8,547 bases of DNA from Planctomycetota bacterium (GTDB taxonomy: Bacteria; Planctomycetota; Phycisphaerae; Phycisphaerales; SM1A02): NCBI GenBank assembly GCA_022567855.1, contig JADFGE010000108.1, positions 1 to 8,547 on the forward strand, written 5' to 3'. Of the stretch, positions 1-6,314 are shown one piece after another. Positions within the stretch are counted from its first letter, which is position 1. Every line of letters begins with the position of its first letter. The position numbers and the translations under genes are program-made. The notes beneath the pieces are model-generated. The model was not told where the DNA came from and made no database searches. It was given only the letters and a program-made list of their open reading frames with translations.

Positions 1-10
1 TGATCGTGCG

Positions 11-32
11 GACAGGACAACGATGTCCTGTC
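11..32 (-). other. Perfect stem-loop just downstream of rplM
   Basis: Bases 11-19 (GACAGGACA) and 24-32 (TGTCCTGTC) are exact reverse complements around a 4-base loop, giving a 9-bp perfect hairpin. On the minus strand it begins five bases after the rplM stop codon. No T-run follows in the ten bases left in the window, so it is not a textbook intrinsic terminator. It could be a terminator without a U-tract, a 3'-end stabilising or processing hairpin, or a structure between rplM and a following gene; rpsI usually follows rplM but would lie outside the window. The pairing is directly visible; the function is inferred. Confidence 0.6.
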
Positions 33-37
33 GCAGT

Positions 38-472
38 CTATTCGTCGAGGCCGATCGGTCGCTGGGCCTGGTGTGGATGGTCGGGTCCGGCGTAGACCTT
101 GAGCTTGGCGAGCATCTTTCGACCCAGCTTGCTCTTGGGCAGCATCCGGCGGACGGAGTTCTCGAGCACCACCTGGGGCCGGCGCTTCAGCAGCGAGCCG
201 TAGGTCTCAGCCTTGAGCCCGCCTGGGTAGCCGCTGTACCGCATTCTGGTCTTCTGCTCGGCTTTGCGACCGGTGAGGACGATCTTCTGGGCGTTGGTGA
301 CGATCACAAAATCGCCACAGTCCACATGCGGGGTGTACTGCGGGCGGTGCTTGCCCATGAGGATGGTGGCGATCCGTACGGACAGCCGGCCGAGAATCTG
401 ACCCTCAGCATCCACTTGCCGCCACACCGGGGTGACGTCTCCAGCCTTGGCAAAATAGGTCTGGCGAGGCAT
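38..472 (-). CDS. rplM: 50S ribosomal protein L13
   Basis: This is ribosomal protein L13 of the large subunit, which binds 23S rRNA early in 50S assembly. The 144-residue product matches the usual bacterial length of about 140-150. Conserved landmarks are visible: DAEGQILGRLS near residues 21-31, GDFVIVTNA around 53-61, SGYPGGLK at 80-87, and the L13 signature region from VRRMLPKSKLGR (107-118) to LKVYAG (124-129), followed by HPHQAQ (132-137). The start is supported by an AGGG Shine-Dalgarno sequence at 480-483, seven bases before the ATG. In most bacteria rplM is followed by rpsI; only 37 bases remain in the window here, and they hold a hairpin. A candidate promoter sits about 60-90 bases upstream. 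I see nothing odd in the protein itself. Confidence 0.97.
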   Translation of the reverse strand: MPRQTYFAKAGDVTPVWRQVDAEGQILGRLSVRIATILMGKHRPQYTPHVDCGDFVIVTNAQKIVLTGRKAEQKTRMRYSGYPGGLKAETYGSLLKRRPQVVLENSVRRMLPKSKLGRKMLAKLKVYAGPDHPHQAQRPIGLDE

Positions 473-535
473 CGCAGTTCCCTAATATCCATAAAGGAGC
501 GACCCTCGGACCGGCCAAGGAGTCGCTAGCCCCTC

Positions 536-563
536 AGCGTAGCCGCCCACATGGGCGTGTCAA
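536..563 (-). promoter_or_regulatory. Candidate rplM promoter with palindromic spacer
   Basis: Reading the minus strand there is a perfect TTGACA -35 box (558-563), a 16-base spacer, and TACGCT (536-541) as a weak -10 box that matches the consensus at three of six positions. The spacer contains a 6-bp-arm palindrome, CGCCCA/TGGGCG, at 544-557. Initiation near 529 would leave a leader of about 56 bases before rplM. The -35 box is strong and the position sensible, but the -10 is poor, so this is a candidate only. The palindrome could be an operator or could be chance. Confidence 0.4.
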
Positions 564-723
564 GCGTTATGGCTGACGACGCCGATCTCTGACGTACTCG
601 AATCATCGACTAAACCAGCGGGAAATGCCCGACGTCTGCCGCCTCGGCTATGGCGGGCCCGGTGCGATAAGCTACGGCGTCTGTCCGAACCAAGCTTGCT
701 TTACCCCCTGAGCGTGAATCCTG

Positions 724-2238
724 ATGGATCCCCCTTTTCAGCCGCAGTCAGGCGATTCGCTCCAGCCAGGCGAGGATTGGCCGACGCCGAACACACCGCG
801 TCGAGGCCATGCGATCATCGCGTGGATCGGCATCGTCCTCGCTTGCGTTGTGGCCGTGTTGATGCATCGGATCGCCCCTGACACGGTGTCGGCGGACGAT
901 GAAGACGATCCGATCGGCCTCGTGCAAGCCAGGTACATAGTCGCGTCGGGCCAATGGCTCAAGGCCGACCGCGAAGCGCTGGACAAGCTCTACGAACAGT
1001 CTCAACGGCTGATGAACGTCGGATCGGTCGGCCAACGCCAACGATTCGTGATCCTTGCGGCGGAGTTCGCCGGGGCAGAGGAGGCAGGACGCGTATTGCG
1101 GGAGCTTGACGCAGACCTGGCCGACCCGCCCCTCGGCGATCCGCCGGAGCTGACCGAAGCTCAGGCCGACGTCCAGACTCTGCTTCACGCGCTGTACGGT
1201 GCGGACGAGCGCGGCGATGAGCATGACGTGGCGCCGATTCGGCTGACCGATGATCAGCGGGAGCTGCTCGTACAGCACCTTGGATGGTTCGGCCGGCTGG
1301 CGCTTGCGCCGCCCGAAGCCCAGGAGCAGGCTGATCGGAAAGCGGTGCTCGCGCCCGCGTGGAGAGTTTTGTTGCTGCTGCTTGTCGTGGTGGTGCTCGG
1401 CGTGCTTGCTGGGTTTGCCGGTTTCATCGGTCTGGTGGTGACGGGTGTCCTGACGATTGTGGGCACGGTGCGGTCGGGACTTGTCGCCGGCGCCGGACCA
1501 CACGCAATCTATGCCGAAACATTCGCCATCTGGATGTTCGTTTTCTTCGGGTTGCAAGTGGCGGCGGGTTTCGTCGTGACGGCTTCGGGGATGCAGGCCC
1601 ACCAGTTGGCGATCGCAGCCGGTGCCTTCTTCGTCTCGCTGGGCGTGCTCCTGTGGCCCGTGCTGCGCGGTATCCCGTGGCGACAGGTCAGGACCGACAT
1701 CGGTTGGACGCTTGGCCGCCGACCGGTGCTCGAACCGGCGTTCGGCGTCGCCGGCTACGCGATGACCCTCCCGCTGTTGGTCGTCGGTCTGGTGTTCGTG
1801 ATCGTCCTTATGATGATTCAAACCGCACTCGCTGGACCTGTGCCGACGTTTGCGCCTATGGGCGGTCCAGCGCACCCGATCATTACCGACCTAGCGCAGG
1901 GACATTGGTGGGCGAAAGCTCAGGTGCTGTTCATGGCCGTCGTCGCCGCCCCGATTGTCGAAGAGACGATGTTCCGCGGCGTCCTGTACCGGCATCTTCG
2001 CGATGCCAGTGCTCGTATGGGGATCGTCTTGAGCATCGGGCTCAGCACGTTCATCAACACCTTCGTGTTCGCGGTCATTCATCCTCAAGGATGGGTGGCC
2101 ATGCCGGCGCTGATGGCGTTGGCGTGCGGATTCACCCTCATGAGAGAATGGCGGGGCACCGTCGTCCCCTCGATGATCATGCATGCCATCAACAACGCTG
2201 TGGTGATGACGTTCTTTATGCTCCTGATCGCGGACTAG
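724..2238 (+). CDS. CPBP-family intramembrane metalloprotease with long N-terminal extension
   Basis: A membrane protein of 504 residues whose last third carries the CPBP (CAAX prenyl protease 2-like, Abi/Rce1-type) signature. Visible motifs are E413-E414-x3-R418 (VEETMFRG), F449-x3-H453 (FAVIH) and H487-x3-N491 (HAINN). In this family these glutamates and histidines form the intramembrane active site. Residues about 29-48 are a first membrane segment, and 50-210 are soluble and acidic-helical with no domain I recognise. From about 215 on there are many hydrophobic segments. Typical family members are about 200-300 residues, so the first half is extra. An in-frame TGA at 715-717 limits the start; ATG 724 is the first ATG after it, though no good ribosome binding site precedes it. 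The substrate is unknown; bacterial members process peptides or membrane proteins and some give bacteriocin immunity. Confidence 0.85.
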   Translation: MDPPFQPQSGDSLQPGEDWPTPNTPRRGHAIIAWIGIVLACVVAVLMHRIAPDTVSADDEDDPIGLVQARYIVASGQWLKADREALDKLYEQSQRLMNVGSVGQRQRFVILAAEFAGAEEAGRVLRELDADLADPPLGDPPELTEAQADVQTLLHALYGADERGDEHDVAPIRLTDDQRELLVQHLGWFGRLALAPPEAQEQADRKAVLAPAWRVLLLLLVVVVLGVLAGFAGFIGLVVTGVLTIVGTVRSGLVAGAGPHAIYAETFAIWMFVFFGLQVAAGFVVTASGMQAHQLAIAAGAFFVSLGVLLWPVLRGIPWRQVRTDIGWTLGRRPVLEPAFGVAGYAMTLPLLVVGLVFVIVLMMIQTALAGPVPTFAPMGGPAHPIITDLAQGHWWAKAQVLFMAVVAAPIVEETMFRGVLYRHLRDASARMGIVLSIGLSTFINTFVFAVIHPQGWVAMPALMALACGFTLMREWRGTVVPSMIMHAINNAVVMTFFMLLIAD

Positions 2239-2407
2239 GCTCTGGCCGCAGACACTGGGCTTGCGGTGACCTCCCAATCGAATCGGGATTCCACCGACTT
2301 TTCGGAGACAACCGAGAGCACCGGGGCCGGCTCGTCAATCATAAACTCTTATGTATCAATATCTTACAGTCATTTACCACGACATTCGGGAATCGCAAAC
2401 TCCCGCC

Positions 2408-2437
2408 TTGCTCTTTGGCCGGTGCTTAGCGCATAAT
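2408..2437 (+). promoter_or_regulatory. Candidate sigma70-like promoter for the LolA-like gene
   Basis: TTGCTC at 2408-2413 and CATAAT at 2432-2437 are separated by 18 bases and match the sigma70 -35 and -10 consensus at four and five of six positions. They lie just upstream of the coding start at 2462, giving a short leader of about 18 bases. The stretch before it (about 2338-2400) is noticeably richer in A and T than its surroundings, as expected upstream of a promoter. This is pattern matching only. If correct, it also argues against translation starting at the upstream ATG at 2351. Confidence 0.35.
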
Positions 2438-2446
2438 GGTCGGTCC

Positions 2447-2453
2447 GGCGGAG
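2447..2453 (+). promoter_or_regulatory. Ribosome binding site deciding the start at 2462
   Basis: GGCGGAG lies eight bases before ATG 2462 and resembles a Shine-Dalgarno sequence. The upstream in-frame ATG at 2351 has no comparable site and would place 37 residues ahead of a clear signal peptide. The 2462 start is therefore preferred. Confidence 0.55.
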
Positions 2454-2461
2454 CCGTGCTC

Positions 2462-3259
2462 ATGACCAGGTTCACACACACCATCGTCGTCGCTCACGCC
2501 GTCATTCTCCTGGGAAGCGCCGCCGCGGTGGCGGATCAGAACACGGTCGGCTCAATCTCCTCACCTCACCTTACCGCGTCGCAAGACGCCGGCGCCGATC
2601 GCGCGGATGCCCGGGCGTTCTTCCAGTCGCTGGTCGATCGCTACCGTCGGCTGGTCGCGTATGAGGACGTTGCCGACGTGGTGCAGATCACCACCAGGCC
2701 CGGCGAGGAACCGCAGCGCGTCGAGACCCGCATCGCCGCTACCATCCAAGACAACAAGCTGCGCGTCGAAACGCCGGGGTCACAGGTGCGCGACGGCATC
2801 GGTCTGGACGTGCCCCTCAACACCAGCCCGGCTATGGATGCGTTCGTCCAGAAGTACAACCTCTGGATTGCGCCGCATATGGCCCTTCGTTTCACCGACG
2901 AACCACTTCAAGACTTCCGACTCGGCGTCGATGAAGGCTTCACGCCCACTAAGATCGAAACGGTGACCATCGATAACAACTCAATGGTCCATCTACAACT
3001 CACCAGTGGTGATGGGCTGAGTGAGGACTACACCGCCAGATTCGATCTGTACGTCAATCCCGAATCGATGCTCATCGAACGGATCGAAGGTGAGCAGCGG
3101 CTGCCCGATGGCGCCGATTATCGCACGACGCTCGACATTACGCCGATCAGGGCCGACGAGAGCCAAGTCATTCCCTCGGGCGATGCCGACATCGACCAAG
3201 AGTCGGCGGACAAGATGAGCCACGTTCCACCGGGCCGGTCTATCGCGTCGTTCGGCTAA
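2462..3259 (+). CDS. Exported LolA/DUF2092-like protein of unknown role
   Basis: A 265-residue protein with a signal peptide: basic start MTRFTH, hydrophobic core at residues 8-18, and likely cleavage after A24 (AAAVA|DQ). It should therefore act outside the cytoplasmic membrane. The mature core (about 53-240) begins with FFQSLVDRYRRL and alternates short strand-like segments, including TRIAATIQDNKLRV, MVHLQLTSGD, ARFDLYVNPES and TTLDITPI. This order resembles the open beta-barrel of LolA/LolB and DUF2092 proteins, which carry lipoproteins or lipids; I recall similar uncharacterised proteins from planctomycetes. There is no lipobox cysteine and no membrane anchor. The start follows the ribosome binding site at 2447-2453. 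The longer reading frame from 2351 is possible but would bury the signal peptide. Lipid binding is an inference from fold resemblance, not shown by any motif. Confidence 0.7.
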   Translation: MTRFTHTIVVAHAVILLGSAAAVADQNTVGSISSPHLTASQDAGADRADARAFFQSLVDRYRRLVAYEDVADVVQITTRPGEEPQRVETRIAATIQDNKLRVETPGSQVRDGIGLDVPLNTSPAMDAFVQKYNLWIAPHMALRFTDEPLQDFRLGVDEGFTPTKIETVTIDNNSMVHLQLTSGDGLSEDYTARFDLYVNPESMLIERIEGEQRLPDGADYRTTLDITPIRADESQVIPSGDADIDQESADKMSHVPPGRSIASFG

Positions 3260-3442
3260 GAAAGTGCTTCATAACCGGCGGATGCCTGGGGCGAGGCGTT
3301 GCGCTTCACAGCCGGGCCGGCCGGCGATCCATCGCGGGCGCGCTGTGCTCAGCCCCCGCCACCTGTCTATTGCCGTAGTATTTTCCTGTGGAGCGTGCCG
3401 CGAGCGGGGCCGGATACCGGAACGGCGAGGCGAAAGTGACAC

Positions 3443-4777
3443 ATGACCAAGACGCTACGACCGTTGACAATCCAGAAGATCCACCGCTGGGCCCGCGCCG
3501 AGTACAAGCACACCGGCCGCTGGCCGACCGCGGCCTCGGGGCGTGTGCGCGCGTCGGACGAGAAAATCACGTGGGCCGCGCTTGACACGGCCTTGATACT
3601 CGGTTTTCGCGGCCTGCGGGGCGGATCATCACTTTCCAAGACGCTCAACAAGATCCGACCGCGCCGCAGATCGGCGAAGTACTCACGGTTGACGATCAAA
3701 CAAATCCTTGCCTGGGCTGACACCCATTACGAACACTATCGTCGTTGGCCCACGTCGCGATCAGGTCCGGTGCGCGGTGCTCATGACGAACTGTGGCAAG
3801 CCGTCGACGGCGCCTTGCAAAAAGGCAGCCGGGGGTTAGCAGGTGGATCCTCACTCGCACGGGTGCTGGTGAACTACCGCTCCAAGCAGTGGGAAAGAAG
3901 CGGTCCTCGCCTGAGCGTTACGGAAATCCTCGACTGGGCTGACCGGCACTACAAACGCACCGGCACATGGCCGACACACAAAGACGGGCGGATCGTGGGC
4001 ACAAAAGATCGAACGTGGAATTCGATTGACAAGGCGTTGAGTCGTGACAACTTCGGGCCGCGCGGTGCCCTTACGCTTGCCAGGCTGCTCGCCAAACATC
4101 GCAACCGGCGGAACTTGGGCGACCTGCCAAGGCTCACCTTCAAACAGATTCTGAAATGGGCGGACACCCATTTTCGCCGCACCGGTGAATGGCCCAAGCA
4201 ATCTTCAGGCCCGCTTCTGAATTCGCCGGGCGACAACTGGCGGGCCATCGACATGGCCATGCGCCTGGGAAATCGAGGTCTGCCCGGCGATTCATCGATT
4301 GCGATGCTCTTGGCCAAGCGTCGTCGTAAACCCAATCTCGCCGACCAATCAAGGCTGACGCTGAAGAAAGTTCTCGCGTGGGCGGACGCTCATTACCGCC
4401 GTACCGGCAAATGGCCCACGCGCTTCTGCGGCCCGGTGCGCGGGAAGCGCGGCGAGACGTGGTCGGGGATCAGCGAAGCGCTCCGCTACGGTCGGCGGGG
4501 ACTGCCAGGCGGCATTACGCTTGCCAAACGACTCGCTCGGCATCGTCGAGCGCCGTATCGGGCCAAACGAAGCCGGCTGACCGTCAAACAGATTTGCCAA
4601 TGGGCCGAGAACCACTATTGGCGAACCGGGCGCTGGCCGAGCCACGCCTCCGGACGAGTTCGCGGTGTGCGCGGCGAAACCTGGCTCGCGATCGACAGCG
4701 CCTTGCGCGAAGGGTTCCGCGGCATGCCCGGTAACAGCTCGCTGGCAAAGTTCCTCGACAAACACTTCGCGTCGTGA
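3443..4777 (+). CDS. Six-repeat tryptophan-rich basic protein, function unknown
   Basis: I do not recognise an assigned function. Almost all of the 444 residues are six tandem copies of one unit, starting near residues 8, 83, 157, 231, 305 and 379. Each unit reads LTxKQILxWADxHYxRTG, then WPTxxSGPVxG, then a spacer ending ETWxxIDxAL, then GxRGLPGGSSLAxLLAxxR. The first Trp of each unit falls at 16, 91, 165, 239, 313 and 387, so the period is 74 except for one extra residue in unit 1. A second Trp always follows at +11 and a third 16 residues later (17 in unit 1). Three short helices per unit are likely. The protein is strongly basic, has no signal peptide or membrane segment, and seems cytoplasmic. 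I recall similar repeats in many planctomycete hypothetical proteins. Nucleic-acid binding is a guess from charge and helix pattern. The ribosome binding site is weak. Confidence 0.85.
   Translation: MTKTLRPLTIQKIHRWARAEYKHTGRWPTAASGRVRASDEKITWAALDTALILGFRGLRGGSSLSKTLNKIRPRRRSAKYSRLTIKQILAWADTHYEHYRRWPTSRSGPVRGAHDELWQAVDGALQKGSRGLAGGSSLARVLVNYRSKQWERSGPRLSVTEILDWADRHYKRTGTWPTHKDGRIVGTKDRTWNSIDKALSRDNFGPRGALTLARLLAKHRNRRNLGDLPRLTFKQILKWADTHFRRTGEWPKQSSGPLLNSPGDNWRAIDMAMRLGNRGLPGDSSIAMLLAKRRRKPNLADQSRLTLKKVLAWADAHYRRTGKWPTRFCGPVRGKRGETWSGISEALRYGRRGLPGGITLAKRLARHRRAPYRAKRSRLTVKQICQWAENHYWRTGRWPSHASGRVRGVRGETWLAIDSALREGFRGMPGNSSLAKFLDKHFAS
3464..4774 (+). repeat. Six tandem 222-bp coding repeats
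   Basis: The units begin near 3464, 3689, 3911, 4133, 4355 and 4577, with a 222-base period (225 for the first, which carries one extra codon). The match is clear at the protein level but the bases have diverged widely, so this is an old duplication kept in register rather than a fresh expansion. The last unit ends at the stop codon without the basic linker that joins the others. Confidence 0.9.
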
Positions 4778-5092
4778 AGCCGGCAATGCTCATGCACGCC
4801 CGAGTGGTAGCGAATCGCAAGAAATGATTGCGGCCACGAATCACGCCGCGCGGGAATCTCAGCCACTTGGCGCCGTGCATGCCCAGGAGGCCCCGTACGT
4901 CCAGCATATAGGCCACATCCTCTGTCTTTCAGTGACAATACATCTAGAAACGACTCCCGACCCCGTTTATGGGATGTCGGGGTGATAATGGGCTTGGATC
5001 GTCGTCGCCTGCCTGGCAAGCTGGATCATCTGACGACCAACCGGAGGAAGATCCGGGTCCGCAGGAATGTTTGTGGCGATGAAGAATGCGGG
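4778..5092. other. Intergenic stretch between convergent genes
   Basis: This 315-base gap lies between the ends of two converging genes, the repeat protein (plus) and mrp (minus). I see no convincing coding region, tRNA or promoter in it. Short open frames that cross it extend antisense into one neighbour or the other and look like shadows. The only structure worth noting is the inverted repeat at 4956-4981, which would suit a transcription end for one or both genes. Confidence 0.5.
4956..4981. other. Inverted repeat, possible bidirectional terminator hairpin
   Basis: CCCGAC (4956-4961) pairs with GTCGGG (4976-4981), and the inner CCC (4962-4964) pairs with GGG (4971-4973), leaving a 6-base loop and a 2-base bulge. 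The position between convergent genes fits a terminator, but only TTT appears on the minus-strand side, several bases after the stem, and there is no U-tract on the plus side. The pairing is visible; the role is inferred. Confidence 0.35.
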
Positions 5093-6193
5093 CTAGCGGA
5101 TCGACAGCGTCGGTTGGACGAACTTGCCGGACATGGTGGCGATCGAGATCTGTGCGGCGAGGTTCTTGCAGAGCCGATCAAGCTCCTCGGCAAGTTCCTC
5201 GTTGACCTGCCAGTTCTTCAGCGGCTGGCCGTTGTCGCAATTGGCGCGCAGCTCCATGTGGATCGGCACGGCCCCGAGGAAGGGCAGGCCCATTTCCTGG
5301 GCGAGCATCTCCGCGCCGCCTCGGCCGAAGATGTCGTAGGTCTTGCCGTCGTCGCCGACAAAGTAGCTCATGTTCTCAACGATTCCCAGCATTTCCACGC
5401 CGAGCTGCTGGAACATCTTGACGGCTCGACGCGCGTCGTCCCGCGCAACCTTCTGCGGCGTGCAGACGACAACCGCCCCCGTCAACGGCAACAGTTGAGT
5501 CAGCGTCAACGGGACATCGCCCGTGCCCGGCGGCAAATCCACGATCAGATAGTCCAACTCGCCCCAATCCGTCTGCGTCGCGAGCTGTTTGAATGCGCCA
5601 TGCGCCATCGGGCCGCGCCAGATCAGCGGCTTGTCCGGCGGCACCAGCTTGCCGATGGTCATCGCCTTGATCCCGTGCACTTCAAAGGGCAGGAGCGTAT
5701 TGCCGCGGGTTTTGGCCTGGATGTCGTCGAGTCCGAGCATGGTCGTGAGCGACGGGCCATAGATATCGCCATCGAGCAAGCCGGTCTCTGCGCCGAGTTT
5801 TGCCAACCCGACGGCGAGCGCGACCGCGATGGTTGACTTGCCCACCCCGCCTTTACCCGCGCCGACGGCAATGACATGCTTCACATCCGGCAGCGGATTG
5901 CCGTTATCCCGAGTTCGCTGGTTGGGGCTGCGGACATCGGCGGAGAACTCCACGGTAATCTCGCCGACCGGCTCTCCAAGCTCTTCACCCTTGCTTCGGA
6001 CGGCCTGCACAATGTCGTCGCGGATCTTGTCCTTCAGCGGACAGGCCGGCGTGGTCAGTTCGATGTGGATTGTGACGTCCTCGCCGTCCACGCGAACGTC
6101 CTTGACCATGTTCAACGTCACGAGGTCTTTGTGAAGGTCCGGGTCCTTGACGGTTCGCAGCGCGTCGCGCACGTGTTCGTTGGTCAGCGGCAT
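5093..6193 (-). CDS. mrp: Mrp/ApbC (NBP35 family) P-loop ATPase, Fe-S carrier type
   Basis: A 366-residue cytoplasmic ATPase of the Mrp/ApbC/NBP35 family, whose members bind and hand over iron-sulfur clusters to apo-proteins. Residues 1-85 form a DUF59/MIP18-like domain with the conserved TTPACP (C51). The MinD-type ATPase follows: deviant Walker A KGGVGKST (114-121), DGDIYGPS (141-148), and Walker B-like LIVDLPPGTGD (216-226). ENMSYF (273-278) and DIFGRGGAE (287-295) flank the place where many family members have CxxC. Here residues 280-283 are G-D-D-G, so both cluster-binding cysteines are absent. Cysteines remain at 51, 244, 319 and 342, none in a CxxC pair. The length is normal. A GAGG ribosome binding site (6201-6204) lies seven bases before the ATG. 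The gene stands alone, divergent from the next. Family assignment is firm; cluster carriage by this copy is doubtful. Confidence 0.95.
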   Translation of the reverse strand: MPLTNEHVRDALRTVKDPDLHKDLVTLNMVKDVRVDGEDVTIHIELTTPACPLKDKIRDDIVQAVRSKGEELGEPVGEITVEFSADVRSPNQRTRDNGNPLPDVKHVIAVGAGKGGVGKSTIAVALAVGLAKLGAETGLLDGDIYGPSLTTMLGLDDIQAKTRGNTLLPFEVHGIKAMTIGKLVPPDKPLIWRGPMAHGAFKQLATQTDWGELDYLIVDLPPGTGDVPLTLTQLLPLTGAVVVCTPQKVARDDARRAVKMFQQLGVEMLGIVENMSYFVGDDGKTYDIFGRGGAEMLAQEMGLPFLGAVPIHMELRANCDNGQPLKNWQVNEELAEELDRLCKNLAAQISIATMSGKFVQPTLSIR

Positions 6194-6301
6194 CGAATTA
6201 CCTCATTACCCCCATGCTCCCCAGGGAGGAACATCATACGCCCGTGCTTGAGCAATATGCGCCGGTTCGGGGCGTTGGACGATATAGTGGTGAATGAGTA
6301 T

Positions 6302-6306
6302 GGGAG
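6302..6306 (+). promoter_or_regulatory. Ribosome binding site deciding the start at 6315
   Basis: GGGAG lies eight bases before ATG 6315, a near-ideal spacing. The earlier in-frame ATGs at 6294 and 6300 have no such site. The 6315 start also gives a compact signal peptide. Confidence 0.65.
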
Positions 6307-6314
6307 CTGGCTCT

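Noticed and set aside
23..529. Open plus-strand frame of 168 codons across rplM
   Set aside because: It lies antisense to the unmistakable L13 gene, whose codon pattern keeps the opposite strand open; the product shows no family features.
748..1875. Long minus-strand frame of 375 codons inside the CPBP gene
   Set aside because: Its product is rich in His, Arg and Gln with no domain pattern, as expected from the antisense of a GC-rich gene, whereas the plus frame has clear membrane segments and active-site motifs.
1359..2429. Plus-strand frame of 356 codons overlapping the CPBP gene
   Set aside because: It is an out-of-frame reading very rich in Arg and Cys with no recognisable features; it merely lacks stops in GC-rich DNA.
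2351..2461. Upstream ATG extending the LolA-like protein by 37 residues
   Set aside because: It lacks a ribosome binding site, lies before the candidate promoter, and would put a non-signal-like stretch ahead of a clear signal peptide.
3311..3325. GC-only palindrome GGCCGGCC between genes
   Set aside because: It is a short self-complementary run with no loop or T-tract, likely a result of base composition rather than a terminator or operator.
3464..4774. Regular 222-bp period considered as a CRISPR or satellite DNA array
   Set aside because: The units have no identical repeats with spacers at the base level; the periodicity is at the protein level within one open frame.
4584..4916. Minus-strand frame of 110 codons partly in the gap after the repeat gene
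   Set aside because: Two thirds of it is antisense to the last repeat unit and its product is Arg- and Cys-rich without any recognisable pattern.
5041..5056. Short hairpin CCGGA/TCCGG after mrp
   Set aside because: The stem is only five base pairs with a six-base loop and no U-tract; such repeats are expected by chance in GC-rich DNA.
4982..5836. Plus-strand frame of 284 codons antisense to mrp
   Set aside because: Most of it is the reverse of the well-supported mrp gene, and the short part outside mrp shows no family signal or ribosome binding site.
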